In this document: piece by piece, positions 17,407 through 25,854 of the stretch
Position numbering within the stretch: the stretch's first letter is position 1
Layout: each line of letters begins with the position of its first letter
DNA from: Neisseriales bacterium
GTDB lineage: Bacteria > Pseudomonadota > Gammaproteobacteria > Burkholderiales > Q3-R57-64
Assembly: GCA_016699915.1 (NCBI GenBank)
Contig: CP064990.1
Location: 62,001 to 126,000, forward strand
Length of the DNA: 64,000 bases
Direction of reading: 5' to 3'
The notes under the pieces: model-generated
What the model saw: the letters and a program-made list of their open reading frames with translations, nothing else
What the model was told of the DNA's origin: nothing
The model's database searches: none
Position numbers and translations under genes: made by a program

Positions 17407-18366
17407 GTGAGTATTTTAGAAACATCTTTAAGTTTAGTTGAGCAATTATTGCTTAACAAAATAAAGTGTACTATTGATTCTTTCTTAGAAAATATTGATA
17501 CTCATCCCAATAATGCTACCATTGAGAAGTTAGCAACATTTTTTCTACAGGAACTACATGTCAATATCCCTATTTTTGTAAATGAATTATTAGAGTCAAA
17601 AGATAAATTTGATGCTATATACATTAAAGGGCTGCCTAAATTTGATAATACACAAAAAGAATTAAGCTGCGCCAAAATAATTTCTTTTATGATTGGTCTA
17701 ATAATAGGACAACCATTTCAATATCAACAGCAAAATAATGGCGATATTATTGCTCAAATAAAACCAGCACAAGGTCTAGAGCAAACTAATTCAAATGCTT
17801 GTAAAATGAGTTTTGGTTGGCACTCAGATGATTGTTTTTTGCCTTCTAAATTCCGCACATAGTGGATCCAACTCACTGGATTTTATAACCCAGACAAAAT
17901 ATTAACGAAAGTTTCTTTAATTGATGAAATCATTCAAAATTTACCAGTTCAATCATTAAGCCAACTGATGTTAAAAAATTATAAAGTAAAAATTCCTACC
18001 AGTTTTGGGTTAGGTGACATGTGGTCTGATAATATCCCATTGATAAGAATAAATGGTAATAATAAATTCGAAATTGGAGTACCAACATATCACGTTATAC
18101 CAGTTAATCCGTCAGATAAATTGACAAGCTTAGCATTTAGTGATTTATTGAGTTCAGTAAATAAGTGCGAAAAATCCTTTTGTATTGAATCAGGAACAGC
18201 TCTTATTTTTAATAATGATAGATTACTGCATGCTAGAGATAAAATAAAAACCGATAGATTAGTGCTTAGGGTTTATATAAGAAACAGCCTCGATGATTTA
18301 ATTCGGACAACTGGCTCTAATTCTAATGATAGGGTGTTTGATTTAGGAAAATTAATTCAACCATGA
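17407..18366 (+). pseudogene. Fe(II)/2-oxoglutarate-dependent oxygenase (TauD/clavaminate-synthase-like), interrupted by one in-frame TAG
   Basis: Non-heme iron oxygenase of about 319 codons. A GTG start at 17407 has GAGGAA a few bases upstream. Codons 1-151 end in FGWHSDDCFLPSKFRT, with the iron-binding H-x-D at His139/Asp141. TAG follows at 17860-17862. The same frame then continues uninterrupted (WIQLTGFYNPDKILTKVSLI...) to TGA at 18366. It includes the distal histidine (His275 in RLLHARDK) and the arginines a few residues later that normally bind 2-oxoglutarate. The layout resembles VioC/AsnO-type amino-acid hydroxylases; substrate unknown. A single base change would restore it. TAG is an ordinary stop here (infB and tolQ end in TAG). 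The stop overlaps the next start (ATGA), so the two genes form an operon. Confidence 0.75.
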
Positions 18367-19132
18367 TTGAACACGCTAGTCTATTGATCTACATATTGCT
18401 TGTTATGATTGCTTCAGTTGCTGGGTTCATCGATACTTTGTCTGGTGGTGGTGGTGGATTAATTACGTTACCTGCTATGTTATTTACGGGTATGAACCCT
18501 GTTACAGCACTGGGTACGAATAAACTGCAATCAGCAATCGGCGAGTTTTCCGCCACGTTGCATTTTTTTCGAAAATCGCAAGTTAATTATCGTACTTTAA
18601 CCGTAGCATTTGTTTATACCATAATTGGTGCATCGATTGGTACGATCCTCTTACAAATTATCTCAACAGATAAATTAGAAAAAGCCATCCCTTTTTTCTT
18701 TTAGCAGTGTTAATTTATTATGTATCCAATCTAAATCGGAAAAACAAATTTTATAATCAAACACTAGAGCCAAGTCATCACAAATTTTTAGCATTGGGTT
18801 CTTCAATTGGTTTTTATAATGGCTTTTTTGGTCCAGGTACGGGCTCTATTTGGGCTTTAGCATTAATGAAATGCTTTAAGTTAGATTTGCGACAAGCAAC
18901 TATATACGCCAAACCACTTAATCTTGCTGGAAATTTAACAGCTTTATCTATTTTTATAGTAGGGAGCAGAGTGGACTATGTAGCCGCTGTTTTAATGGGC
19001 ATTGGCTCATTTATTGGCGGAAGGTTTGGTACTCATTTTGTGATGTATAAACATGTCAAATGGTTAAAAATTATTTTCTTGTTGCTTATTACATTAAGTA
19101 CACTGGGAACATTTATTAAGTATTATGGGTAA
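18363..19132 (+). pseudogene. TSUP (TauE/SafE) family exporter, frameshifted
   Basis: Membrane permease of the sulfite/organosulfonate exporter family. The first part (18363-18704) carries SVAGFIDTLSGGGGGLITLP and the repeat-specific ALGTNKLQSAIGEFSATLHF. The second part (18707-19132, another frame) carries GFYNGFFGPGTGSIWALALM and AKPLNLAGNLTAL, the second half of the same fold. The break falls at CCCTTTTTTCTTTTAG (18689-18704). Adding one T to the T6 run at 18692-18697 gives IPFFLLAVLIYY, the expected sequence, so a one-base deletion is the simplest reading. The start ATG overlaps the oxygenase stop. Pairing an oxygenase with a TauE-like exporter recalls taurine/sulfonate metabolism, but the oxygenase subtype does not clearly support that. 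Confidence 0.8.
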
Positions 19133-19479
19133 ATTACTGATTCTCTATTGACAACTGTGGAATGGAGATACAACCCTGAATAGGTGCAGTTGACTAAAAT
19201 AGTACTAAGTAAATGCTTTAAAAAGTTCGTAGTAGCAAGTTTTATGGGAAGATATCATTTGGTATATGATCCATCGTACTGCTCCATTTTTATCGTTTTA
19301 TCCCTAATGTGGGATAATGTTAAAAATCAAACAGTATGGAATTTAATGCACCGCCATTAGCTTGCAACAAACCTTCATACACTACATAAAAATAGGTAAA
19401 ATCAAAAGCACTATGTGCTTACAAATTTTTTTGTGGTAGCTAGTAATTCAAAAAAGCTCAATCTTTTCACATAAATAAT
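19133..19479. other. AT-rich spacer, no gene seen
   Basis: No protein-like ORF on either strand. A 7-bp inverted repeat TTATCCC/GGGATAA (19298-19304, 19311-19317) is present but not followed by a T-run, so it is not called a terminator. The spacer separates the broken exporter from the phosphoribosyltransferase/DprA pair. Confidence 0.45.
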
Positions 19480-19509
19480 TTCAAAAATTAACATTTTTTG
19501 CTCTATAAT
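19480..19509 (+). promoter_or_regulatory. Putative promoter of the PRTase/DprA-like pair
   Basis: A perfect TATAAT lies at 19504-19509; the best -35 candidate (TTCAAA, 19480-19485, 18-base gap) is weak. Initiation near 19516 favours translation from the ATG at 19531 rather than from the upstream TTG (19498) or ATG (19519). Pattern only. Confidence 0.35.
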
Positions 19510-19530
19510 CCTCCGGGAATGGTAAATGCT

Positions 19531-20375
19531 ATGAACTTAATCACGAAAGAGACGGTTCAGTCTGCCTTAAAACGTGGTAGTAGGCGGATTTGTTTTTATG
19601 TCTATCCAGATCAATCACCGAAAATAACAACAGAAGGTAACTTTTATGGGACGATTAACTTGCCTTTTGGTGATGGTCTTATTAAAAAGATTTTCCCATA
19701 CAAGTTGTATCAAAATAAAAGCAAAAAGGGTCATGTTTGGAGAGGCTTCAAAAGCGAAAATGAATTTAAACAATGTAGTCAGTGGTGCGAAGAGAGGAAA
19801 AACTATGTTTATATCCGTGATTGCCTATCAGGTTTGGTAGCACTTGATTTTAATAAACCAGATAGCAAAACACCAACTTACACGGAAATTGGTCGCTTGG
19901 TCGATCAGGTAAAAACAGCCAAAAATGAGAAAACAATTGATAAATTAGTAAAACTTTCTTTGACATTGATATCAAAAACACCACCATATCAGTCTTGCGA
20001 CTCGATAGTTGCTGTGCCAGCTCAGGATAAGACCTATGATTTGCCTACTACTTTAGCGTCAATTTTGTCATCAAAACTTAGTATAACAAATTTAACAGAA
20101 AAATTTATATATCAAGGCATCAAACAATCCATAAAGGAAGTATCGGATAATGATTACTTTGATAAAAAGTGGCAAATATGGGAAAAGGCACAAGTATCCT
20201 ATAAAGGCCAATGTCTCCAAAAAAATCTATTTTACTTATTGATGATAATTATCAGTCAGGCATTTCTATGCAATACATCGGTATGATTTTACAGCAGGCT
20301 GGGGCAAGTAAAGTTTTTGGTCTTACCATGACTAAAACCTTAGGGGATGGAGGAAATAGTTTATGGAAACAATAA
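19531..20375 (+). pseudogene. Phosphoribosyltransferase-domain protein, frameshifted in an A-run
   Basis: The first frame reads from MNLITKETVQSALKRG to about 20218 and continues as an unlikely tail to 20286. A different frame from 20217 to TAA at 20375 encodes ILLIDDNYQSGISMQYIGM followed by LQQAGASKVFGLTMTKTLGD. This is the classic PRPP-binding loop and C-terminus of a ComF-like PRTase. The upstream part has DSIVAVPAQDKTYDLP, the usual first PRTase strand. The junction is an A7 run (20219-20225); eight As would restore one frame (LQKKSILLIDD). The corrected gene would be about 282 codons and overlaps the next gene by 13 bases. PRTase plus DprA-like pairs occur in ShosTA-type toxin-antitoxin/antiphage modules (recalled, not searched), where the PRTase protein is the toxin. 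Confidence 0.75.
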
Positions 20376-21112
20376 ATGCACTAAAACAATGTGGCGAAAA
20401 ATGCGTGCGTATTGATATACAGGATTCTCAATACCCAGATCGCGTAAAAAGAATCATGAAAAAAAGGGCGCCGCAAAGGCTCTATATGTTGGGCAACATA
20501 GAGCTTTTGAATATACCAGGTATCGGTTTTTGTGGTTCAAGAAAGGCAAATCAAAAAGGTCTAGAAACAGCGGCAAGTTGTGCTGAAGAAATTGCAGGAA
20601 ATAATATTTCCGTTATTTCTGGCAATGCTATCGGTATTGATCTTGCCGTTCATGTCAGTAGCTTAAAAAGTGGTGGTCGAACTATTTTTGTTTTGCCTGA
20701 AGGCATCAATCATTTTCGCATTAAGAAAATTTTAGCGGGTTTTTGGGACTGGAATCGTGTTTTAGTCATCAGTCAATTTGAACCAGAAGATTCTTGGCAA
20801 ACTTTTCGAGCCATGACTAGAAACCAGTTGATAATAGCTTTAAGTCATGCTATGGTTGTTATTGAAGCTAGCGAAAAAGGTGGCACAATAAGTGCAGGAA
20901 AAGAAACGATTAGAGTGGGCCTTCCGCTATTTGTTGCACAATATAAAAATATACTTGAACAAGCTAAGGGCAACCAGATTTTGCTTGAGATGGGCGCTCA
21001 AAAATTGGCTAAAAGCAAAAGCACGAATACGGCAAATTTCAGCAAAATTTTTAAAAAAATAAAGGAGGATAAATTGATGACTAGCCTCACTGAACAGCAC
21101 AGTTTGTTGTAG
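20363..21112 (+). CDS. DprA/Smf-like Rossmann-fold protein (accessory copy)
   Basis: DprA family proteins bind single-stranded DNA and load RecA; accessory relatives also serve as antitoxin-like partners. The 249-residue product has the DprA fold: GFCGSRKANQKG near residue 56, ISGNAIGIDLAVH near residue 92, FVLPEGI, MTRNQLIIALSHAMVVIEA and GGTISAGKE. It lacks the N-terminal SAM-like and C-terminal winged-helix domains of full-length DprA (about 360-400 residues). The C-terminal 50 residues are Lys/Asn-rich. The ATG at 20363 lies within the end of the PRTase gene, with GGAGG upstream at 20349-20353. Base composition fits the AT-rich strip. The housekeeping dprA is missing from its usual place at 45.7-46.0 kb. 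Confidence 0.85.
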   Translation: METINALKQCGEKCVRIDIQDSQYPDRVKRIMKKRAPQRLYMLGNIELLNIPGIGFCGSRKANQKGLETAASCAEEIAGNNISVISGNAIGIDLAVHVSSLKSGGRTIFVLPEGINHFRIKKILAGFWDWNRVLVISQFEPEDSWQTFRAMTRNQLIIALSHAMVVIEASEKGGTISAGKETIRVGLPLFVAQYKNILEQAKGNQILLEMGAQKLAKSKSTNTANFSKIFKKIKEDKLMTSLTEQHSLL

Positions 21113-21642
21113 GTTGGTTAATGTGAACACGCGATAAATGCTTGCAGTGTTTGTTAGGTCGTTTCGTGCTAGCAAAACTCAAGGAAAATCCGTGGAATTA
21201 GGAATATAAACCTCCCCATTATAGGATCTAACGCCACTCCAATTAGCAGTTACTTCAATATATGTATGAGTATAGATAAATAGCAGTAGAAAATCAGCTG
21301 GGAATTTTTAAAAATTTTTGATAAAACCAACCATCTCAATCATTACAAAATGAGAATGGCGCGGTTCGTCATGAAAGATTCAAATGCTTTGAGCTCTATC
21401 GCCCGTAATATAGGGTAAATAACCAACTAAAAGAATTAATCAGTAGCAGTATACAATTTATGGCTATCCATCTTCTGAGTGTTTTGCAGTGCAAACACCG
21501 AGTGATGATTATCTGACGCAAGCGTGGCAAAATATTATTTAAATAAAGCGTAGAACTTGGCCGTTTACAATTTTTGCCAACCGAAAAACCAAACCCGTAA
21601 AAAGACTACCGCCTGATAAAGAAGAGATGTGAGCGATGTTTT
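21113..21642. other. Gene-free AT-rich stretch
   Basis: Short open frames occur but none is convincing. One 28-codon run ending at about 21541 (SSECFAVQTPSDDYLTQAW) looks protein-like but has no start or family I recognise. No transposase motif, terminal inverted repeat or tRNA fragment was found. Probably decayed sequence at the right part of the accessory strip. The 100 bases between 21805 and 21906 are also empty. Confidence 0.45.
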
Positions 21643-21804
21643 CTAAAAGTTTTTTTCAGCCAAGTATTTCAGTGCACCAGCATGAAAGGCAGCAGCACGC
21701 ATGCCGCCTCTATAAGGAGCTTGGTTGGACGCATCAACATATTCCATGAAGCTAATTTTTTCGTTTAAAAAATATTTAGCACTGTTCACGTAACATAAAG
21801 CTAC
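21643..21804 (-). pseudogene. Possible gene remnant (53-codon protein-like C-terminus)
   Basis: On the minus strand an open stop-to-stop frame encodes a peptide including SFMEYVDASNQAPYRGG and MRAAAFHAGALKYLAEKNF before TAG at 21645-21643. There is no plausible start with ribosome-binding site. The ending vaguely recalls the PLHPGAIRYYKE-type C-terminus of TAXI/TRAP solute-binding proteins, but that is a weak resemblance. It reads as the tail of a decayed gene. Confidence 0.3.
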
Positions 21805-21906
21805 CTAAAGCCATATATTTTTTAACATAACAATTTGTATGCCCCATTGGTAATGTTTAGTCTATTTGGCACTCGAAAGTAACATAAGGATTGTATGTCG
21901 CTTCGC

Positions 21907-22425
21907 TCATTTCCTAAACAAAATAATACCCTGTATAAAAATAAAACAAATCACTAAACCTAAACAACCAAATACCTTAAAATTAACCCATATTGCTTCG
22001 CTACAAAAATAAGCAACGGCTAAATTAAGCGCGCCTAGTAATAAAAAAAATATGACCCATGCTATATTCAATTTTACCCATATAACTTCAGATAACTGCA
22101 ATTCTTTTCCCAATAAATACCTTATACCATTCTTCTTAAAGTACATGCCAACCAGTAAAGCACAGGAGATAGCCCAATATAACAAAGTTGGTTTCCACAT
22201 AATGAAGCGATTATTGTGAAAGTAAAGCGTTGCGCCACCTAATACAATAACTAATAGCAAACTTATCCACTGCGTAGCAGAAATTTTTTTATACCGCAAA
22301 AAACTATAAAGCACCTGCATAGCCATCATTGCCATGAGCATTTGTGTTGCCAAAAAAATATTGTTACTGAACCAATAAACCGTAAAAAACAAAATGATAG
22401 GAATAAAATCAAAAAAAAGCTTCAT
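21907..22425 (-). CDS. yciB: YciB/IspZ family inner-membrane septation protein
   Basis: Inner-membrane protein linked to cell division and envelope integrity, family known as intracellular septation protein A. The 172-residue product has five membrane segments and family motifs: MKLFFDFIPIILFF at the start, MWKPTLLYWAISCALL (compare KPT...W family segment), LNIAWVIFFLLLGALNL and a final WVNFKVFG segment. A start at 22440 would add five residues (MGWSN); the ATG at 22425 matches the family. It is the first core gene after the accessory strip. Confidence 0.9.
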   Translation of the reverse strand: MKLFFDFIPIILFFTVYWFSNNIFLATQMLMAMMAMQVLYSFLRYKKISATQWISLLLVIVLGGATLYFHNNRFIMWKPTLLYWAISCALLVGMYFKKNGIRYLLGKELQLSEVIWVKLNIAWVIFFLLLGALNLAVAYFCSEAIWVNFKVFGCLGLVICFIFIQGIILFRK

Positions 22426-22601
22426 GTTAGACCAACCCACTAAAAATTGATTGCGGTAAAGCTCAATGAAAAATCAAGTACCATGGAACTACTAGAAGAC
22501 AAAGCATGGCGCAAAGCATTATGATACATCCGATTACATGACAGTATCAGTTTAGGGTAATTCCATAAAAATTTCTCAAAATAAACAGTTGAAAGCAAAA
22601 A

Positions 22602-23198
22602 ATGATCGGTCATCTACAGGGTATTTTAATAGAAAAACAGCCACCGCAATTGACCATTGATCTAAGTGGAGTTGGATATGAAGTCTTAGTGCCGATGAGT
22701 ACCTTTTATCAGTTGCCCGATACTGGCCAATCGGTCAAGCTATATATTCACCAACAGATCAGGGAAGACGCTCATATTCTATATGGGTTTGTCAGTTTAG
22801 CAGAGCGCGCTTTATTTAAACAATGCATTAAAATCAACGGCGTGGGACCGAAGATAGGGCTTGCCCTTCTTTCTACTTTATCGATTGAAGAATTGTTACT
22901 GATTATCGCAACAAAAGACACTAAGCGTCTGCTTGCTGTTCCTGGAATTGGCCAAAAAACAGCCGAGAGACTTGTTCTGGAATTGCAAGGAAAATCAATC
23001 TCAGAAGTACCACTAACGAATCATACTTTATCTGCACATGGCAAAAAATTACAAATACTTAACGATATTGCGGGGGCTTTATTGGCGTTGGGATACAGTG
23101 AAAAAGAATCCAGCGCCATGATTAAAAACTTGCCTGATGATGTTGATATCAATACTGGTATTCGTCTAGCACTTAAACAACCAGCAGTAAACAAGTAA
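22602..23198 (+). CDS. ruvA: Holliday junction branch migration protein RuvA
   Basis: Tetrameric junction-binding subunit of the RuvAB branch-migration motor. The 198-residue product starts MIGHLQGILIEKQPPQLTID with the OB fold and has LYGFVSLAERALFKQC. Two helix-hairpin-helix motifs (VGPKIGLALLS near 78, VPGIGQKTAERLVLEL near 112) and the C-terminal RuvB-binding domain (DIAGALLALGYSEKES) follow. No ruvC or ruvB is next to it: yciB is divergent and cvpA convergent. RuvB must be encoded elsewhere. Confidence 0.97.
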   Translation: MIGHLQGILIEKQPPQLTIDLSGVGYEVLVPMSTFYQLPDTGQSVKLYIHQQIREDAHILYGFVSLAERALFKQCIKINGVGPKIGLALLSTLSIEELLLIIATKDTKRLLAVPGIGQKTAERLVLELQGKSISEVPLTNHTLSAHGKKLQILNDIAGALLALGYSEKESSAMIKNLPDDVDINTGIRLALKQPAVNK

Positions 23199-23204
23199 GA
23201 TAGC

Positions 23205-23735
23205 TTAAGAAAAATAATGAGAAAAAATGTCACTGCTACGTGGTGGATAGTGTATTTGACGCACAATCCGGTTGGGCAAAAAAATAGCCGCTTTGCGTAC
23301 AACCTTCTCAAAAGGTGCTGTGAAAAATGCCTTTTGCCAACTGGGTTTTTTGGGTATGTTGGTCAAACCACATATGAGCGTCATACAGGCTACCAACGCT
23401 ATGCCTCGGAGAGCACCAAAAAGAACACCTAGTATTCGATTGATCCCACTCAAACCACTCGCTTTAATCAATTTGGATAATAGAATACGGCATAGCACCG
23501 TAAGTATCCATACAAATATAAAAACCACCACAAAAGCAATAGCTGTTCTAGCACCCGCTATATCAGTCACGATAGTTGGAATAATCGTAGCGATAGTCGG
23601 TGTTGCAGATTTGGCCACAAAAAATGTGATGAACCATGCAGCAAGGGACAGTATTTCAGATACGAGCCCTCGAAAAAGCGAAAGCGTAATGGATGCACCC
23701 ATAATAATAACTACAATCAGGTCAAAAATTTCCAT
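23205..23735 (-). CDS. cvpA: CvpA family membrane protein
   Basis: Inner-membrane protein of the colicin V production family, often in front of purF; linked to envelope stress and biofilm. The 176-residue product has four membrane segments, with FDLIVVIIMGASITLSLFRG at the start (partial) and the family pattern SGLSGINRILGVLFGALRG near residue 100. A start at 23765 is possible, but the ATG at 23735 has AAAGGG upstream and fits the family. It ends 6 bases from convergent ruvA. In Burkholderiales the order is folC-SPOR-cvpA-purF; purF is not here. Confidence 0.9.
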   Translation of the reverse strand: MEIFDLIVVIIMGASITLSLFRGLVSEILSLAAWFITFFVAKSATPTIATIIPTIVTDIAGARTAIAFVVVFIFVWILTVLCRILLSKLIKASGLSGINRILGVLFGALRGIALVACMTLICGLTNIPKKPSWQKAFFTAPFEKVVRKAAIFLPNRIVRQIHYPPRSSDIFSHYFS

Positions 23736-23745
23736 GTGCACCCTT

Positions 23746-24465
23746 TTAGGGAAGAACAGTACCACTTAGCCCATGCTGAGCCAGTTTATGGATCATGCGA
23801 TGGGCATCTTCAAGGCTCAAAAAGGGACCCAAGCGTACACGAACAATTTCGCCCTTGCTCGTTTTTGCTTTGATAAAGCTAGCACGTATTCCCATATGTG
23901 CCAGCTTGGCTTTGAGTGCTTGAACCATTTTTGGATTAGCTAGTGCTGCCAATTGAATCATAATATGACGAGACGTTGTTTTAGATACCGATTGCTTGGG
24001 TTGCTTCGCAGGTGGTAAGATTTTTGGGTTAACTGTTAACGAGTGAGTGGAAGATGCCAATTTTTTGGCCAAAGCTGGCTTTGATGGCTTCGTTGGTTCG
24101 GCTATATGCAACTTATCACTGCTTTTAATAGCTTTTATGGGCTTGGTCGGTGCTACTTGTTGATTAATGCGTTGCGTATCCGCTTGCGTTTCCGCCTTCC
24201 CAGCGGCCACTATATCCGATGGCGCAAGCGATGCATCGGATACGTCGCTAGACACAGCACTCGCATCAAGCACCACGACCCTTTCTACATCACCTGAAGC
24301 ATCAACCTGAACAAGCTGTGATTGAAATGTTTTAGGAGTCTGATGAAAACTCTGCCACAACAAAACCAGTGCTACCAACACAAGAAAAATAGCACCTATC
24401 AATCGCCTTCTTGCCCTTCTACGAAGCTGGTCAGCTTCCTCATGCGTTAAACCAGACAGATTCAT
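23746..24465 (-). CDS. SPOR-domain cell-division protein (DedD/FtsN-like)
   Basis: Bitopic inner-membrane protein whose SPOR domain binds denuded septal peptidoglycan. The 239-residue product has a cytoplasmic start (MNLSGLTHEEADQLRRRARR), one membrane helix (about residues 23-41), and a Pro/Ala/Lys/Ser-rich periplasmic linker. The C-terminal SPOR domain is about residues 160-239, with IMIQLAALANPKMVQALKAK and GEIVRVRLGPFLSLEDA. The ATG at 24465, with GGAAAA upstream, overlaps folC by 26 bases, so the two are probably coupled. Context (folC upstream, cvpA downstream) matches DedD/FtsN-like genes of this group. Confidence 0.88.
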   Translation of the reverse strand: MNLSGLTHEEADQLRRRARRRLIGAIFLVLVALVLLWQSFHQTPKTFQSQLVQVDASGDVERVVVLDASAVSSDVSDASLAPSDIVAAGKAETQADTQRINQQVAPTKPIKAIKSSDKLHIAEPTKPSKPALAKKLASSTHSLTVNPKILPPAKQPKQSVSKTTSRHIMIQLAALANPKMVQALKAKLAHMGIRASFIKAKTSKGEIVRVRLGPFLSLEDAHRMIHKLAQHGLSGTVLP

Positions 24466-25729
24466 GGTTAATTTTCCGGACTTGTTCAACAGCAGTAATT
24501 GTATAAAACGATCCAAATGCGACTATTCTATCACAGGCTGCCGCATCGGATAGAGCAGCAAACCAAGCATCCGCTATTTGATCAAAATAATGCACTGAGC
24601 GTATATTTTGCGCCTTGAAGTAATGTGCTAGGTCATCGGTTGACAAACCACGCTCAACACCTAGACCAGCAACATACCAAGCATCAAAATGCTTTTTTGT
24701 ACACGCTAACACCGCAGCAATGTCCTTATCAGCAAGCATGGAAAATACAGCTAACTGTCTAGGTACAATAGATAATAAAGCAAGCTCCTTAACCAACTGT
24801 AAGGCTGCGTGTGGATTGTGCGCCACATCTAATACTAGGCTTGGTTTGCCTGTTAAACACTGCAAGCGCCATGGCCATTTAACGCTCAACAGGCCTTGCT
24901 GAATAGCGTTATAAGAAACGGCTAGTTTGGTGCGTAGTGCATAAAGTGTTGCAAGGGCTAAAGCAGCATTACCCATCTGGTATGTCGCTTGTAAATGGGG
25001 GATTTGTAATCCACGATAGATTGTTTGTTCAATCTTAAAGTCCCACGCATCCGGTTTTCCCTCTACCTGAAAGTCGCGCCCCATAATATAGGTCAACGCC
25101 GCTATCTTCTTAGCATAACGCAACAAAGTCTGCGATGGGTATTTATCCCCAATAATCGCAGGACATCCTGGACGAAAAATGCCTGCTTTTTCATAACCAA
25201 TCGCTTCTTTCGTATTACCCAGCCAATCGCAGTGATCTAAATCAACATTCGTCACCACCGCAGCGTGTGCATCGAATACATTAACCGCATCCAGTCGACC
25301 ACCCAACCCTACTTCTAATACCGCTACATCCACACTAGCCTCAATAAAATAATGCATGGCCGCTAAAGTTAAAAACTCAAAAATGGTCAAGGCAGTATTG
25401 CCACTTGCTTTATCCACCGCAAAAAGATGTTTAACGATAGTTTGATTGTCGGCTGCTTGCAAATTAACAGCGATGCGCTCGTTGTAACGCAAAACATGAG
25501 GAGATGTATAGGTACCTACCTTATAGCCTGCTTGATAAAGTATGGTTGATAACATGGCACAAACCGAGCCCTTGCCATTCGTGCCACTCACTGTAATAAT
25601 TGGGAAAGTTGGCATCAAGTCCAGCGACAGACGAACTTGATGAATGCGATCAAGCGCAAGATCCATAGATTTATGGTGCACGCTTTCTAAATAAGCTAAC
25701 CACTCGTCAAGCGTATGATGTTCATTCAT
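24440..25729 (-). CDS. folC: Bifunctional folylpolyglutamate/dihydrofolate synthase
   Basis: Adds glutamate to dihydropteroate and polyglutamates to folates in the cytoplasm. The 429-residue product has the Mur-ligase-like ATPase fold: SGTNGKGSVCAMLSTIL near residue 46, TSPHVLRYNERIAVN, EVGLGGRLDAVN, VTNVDLDHCDWLG, KAGIFRPGCPAI, and the C-terminal LVLDVAHNPHAALQL. The folate pathway ends here; no other folate gene is nearby. It overlaps the SPOR gene at its end. Confidence 0.95.
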   Translation of the reverse strand: MNEHHTLDEWLAYLESVHHKSMDLALDRIHQVRLSLDLMPTFPIITVSGTNGKGSVCAMLSTILYQAGYKVGTYTSPHVLRYNERIAVNLQAADNQTIVKHLFAVDKASGNTALTIFEFLTLAAMHYFIEASVDVAVLEVGLGGRLDAVNVFDAHAAVVTNVDLDHCDWLGNTKEAIGYEKAGIFRPGCPAIIGDKYPSQTLLRYAKKIAALTYIMGRDFQVEGKPDAWDFKIEQTIYRGLQIPHLQATYQMGNAALALATLYALRTKLAVSYNAIQQGLLSVKWPWRLQCLTGKPSLVLDVAHNPHAALQLVKELALLSIVPRQLAVFSMLADKDIAAVLACTKKHFDAWYVAGLGVERGLSTDDLAHYFKAQNIRSVHYFDQIADAWFAALSDAAACDRIVAFGSFYTITAVEQVRKINHESVWFNA

Positions 25730-25854
25730 TAAACGTTTCCACGTTATAGATCCACCTTGCGCAACAAGGTGTAGCGCACTTGGTAATTGTAAACCATAAT
25801 AGAACTATTAAATCCTGCGTGTTGGTGCCATAGGTCATGGATTGAGAAATAACT

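Noticed and set aside
17860..17862. Recoding of TAG to an amino acid throughout the genome
   Set aside because: infB, tolQ, lolA and other intact genes end in TAG at the normal position, so TAG is a working stop.
19298..19317. Intrinsic terminator after the TSUP gene
   Set aside because: TTATCCC/GGGATAA pairs over 7 bases, but no T-run follows and it lies about 165 bases past the stop.
16602..21906. Integration site with duplicated tRNA-Ser 3' end
   Set aside because: I looked for a second copy of the tRNA 3' sequence (CTCTCTCCGCCA) downstream and found none; no integrase gene is present.
23217..23769. Plus-strand ORFs over the cvpA region (71 and 165 codons)
   Set aside because: They are antisense shadows of cvpA, which has clear family motifs and a ribosome-binding site on the minus strand.
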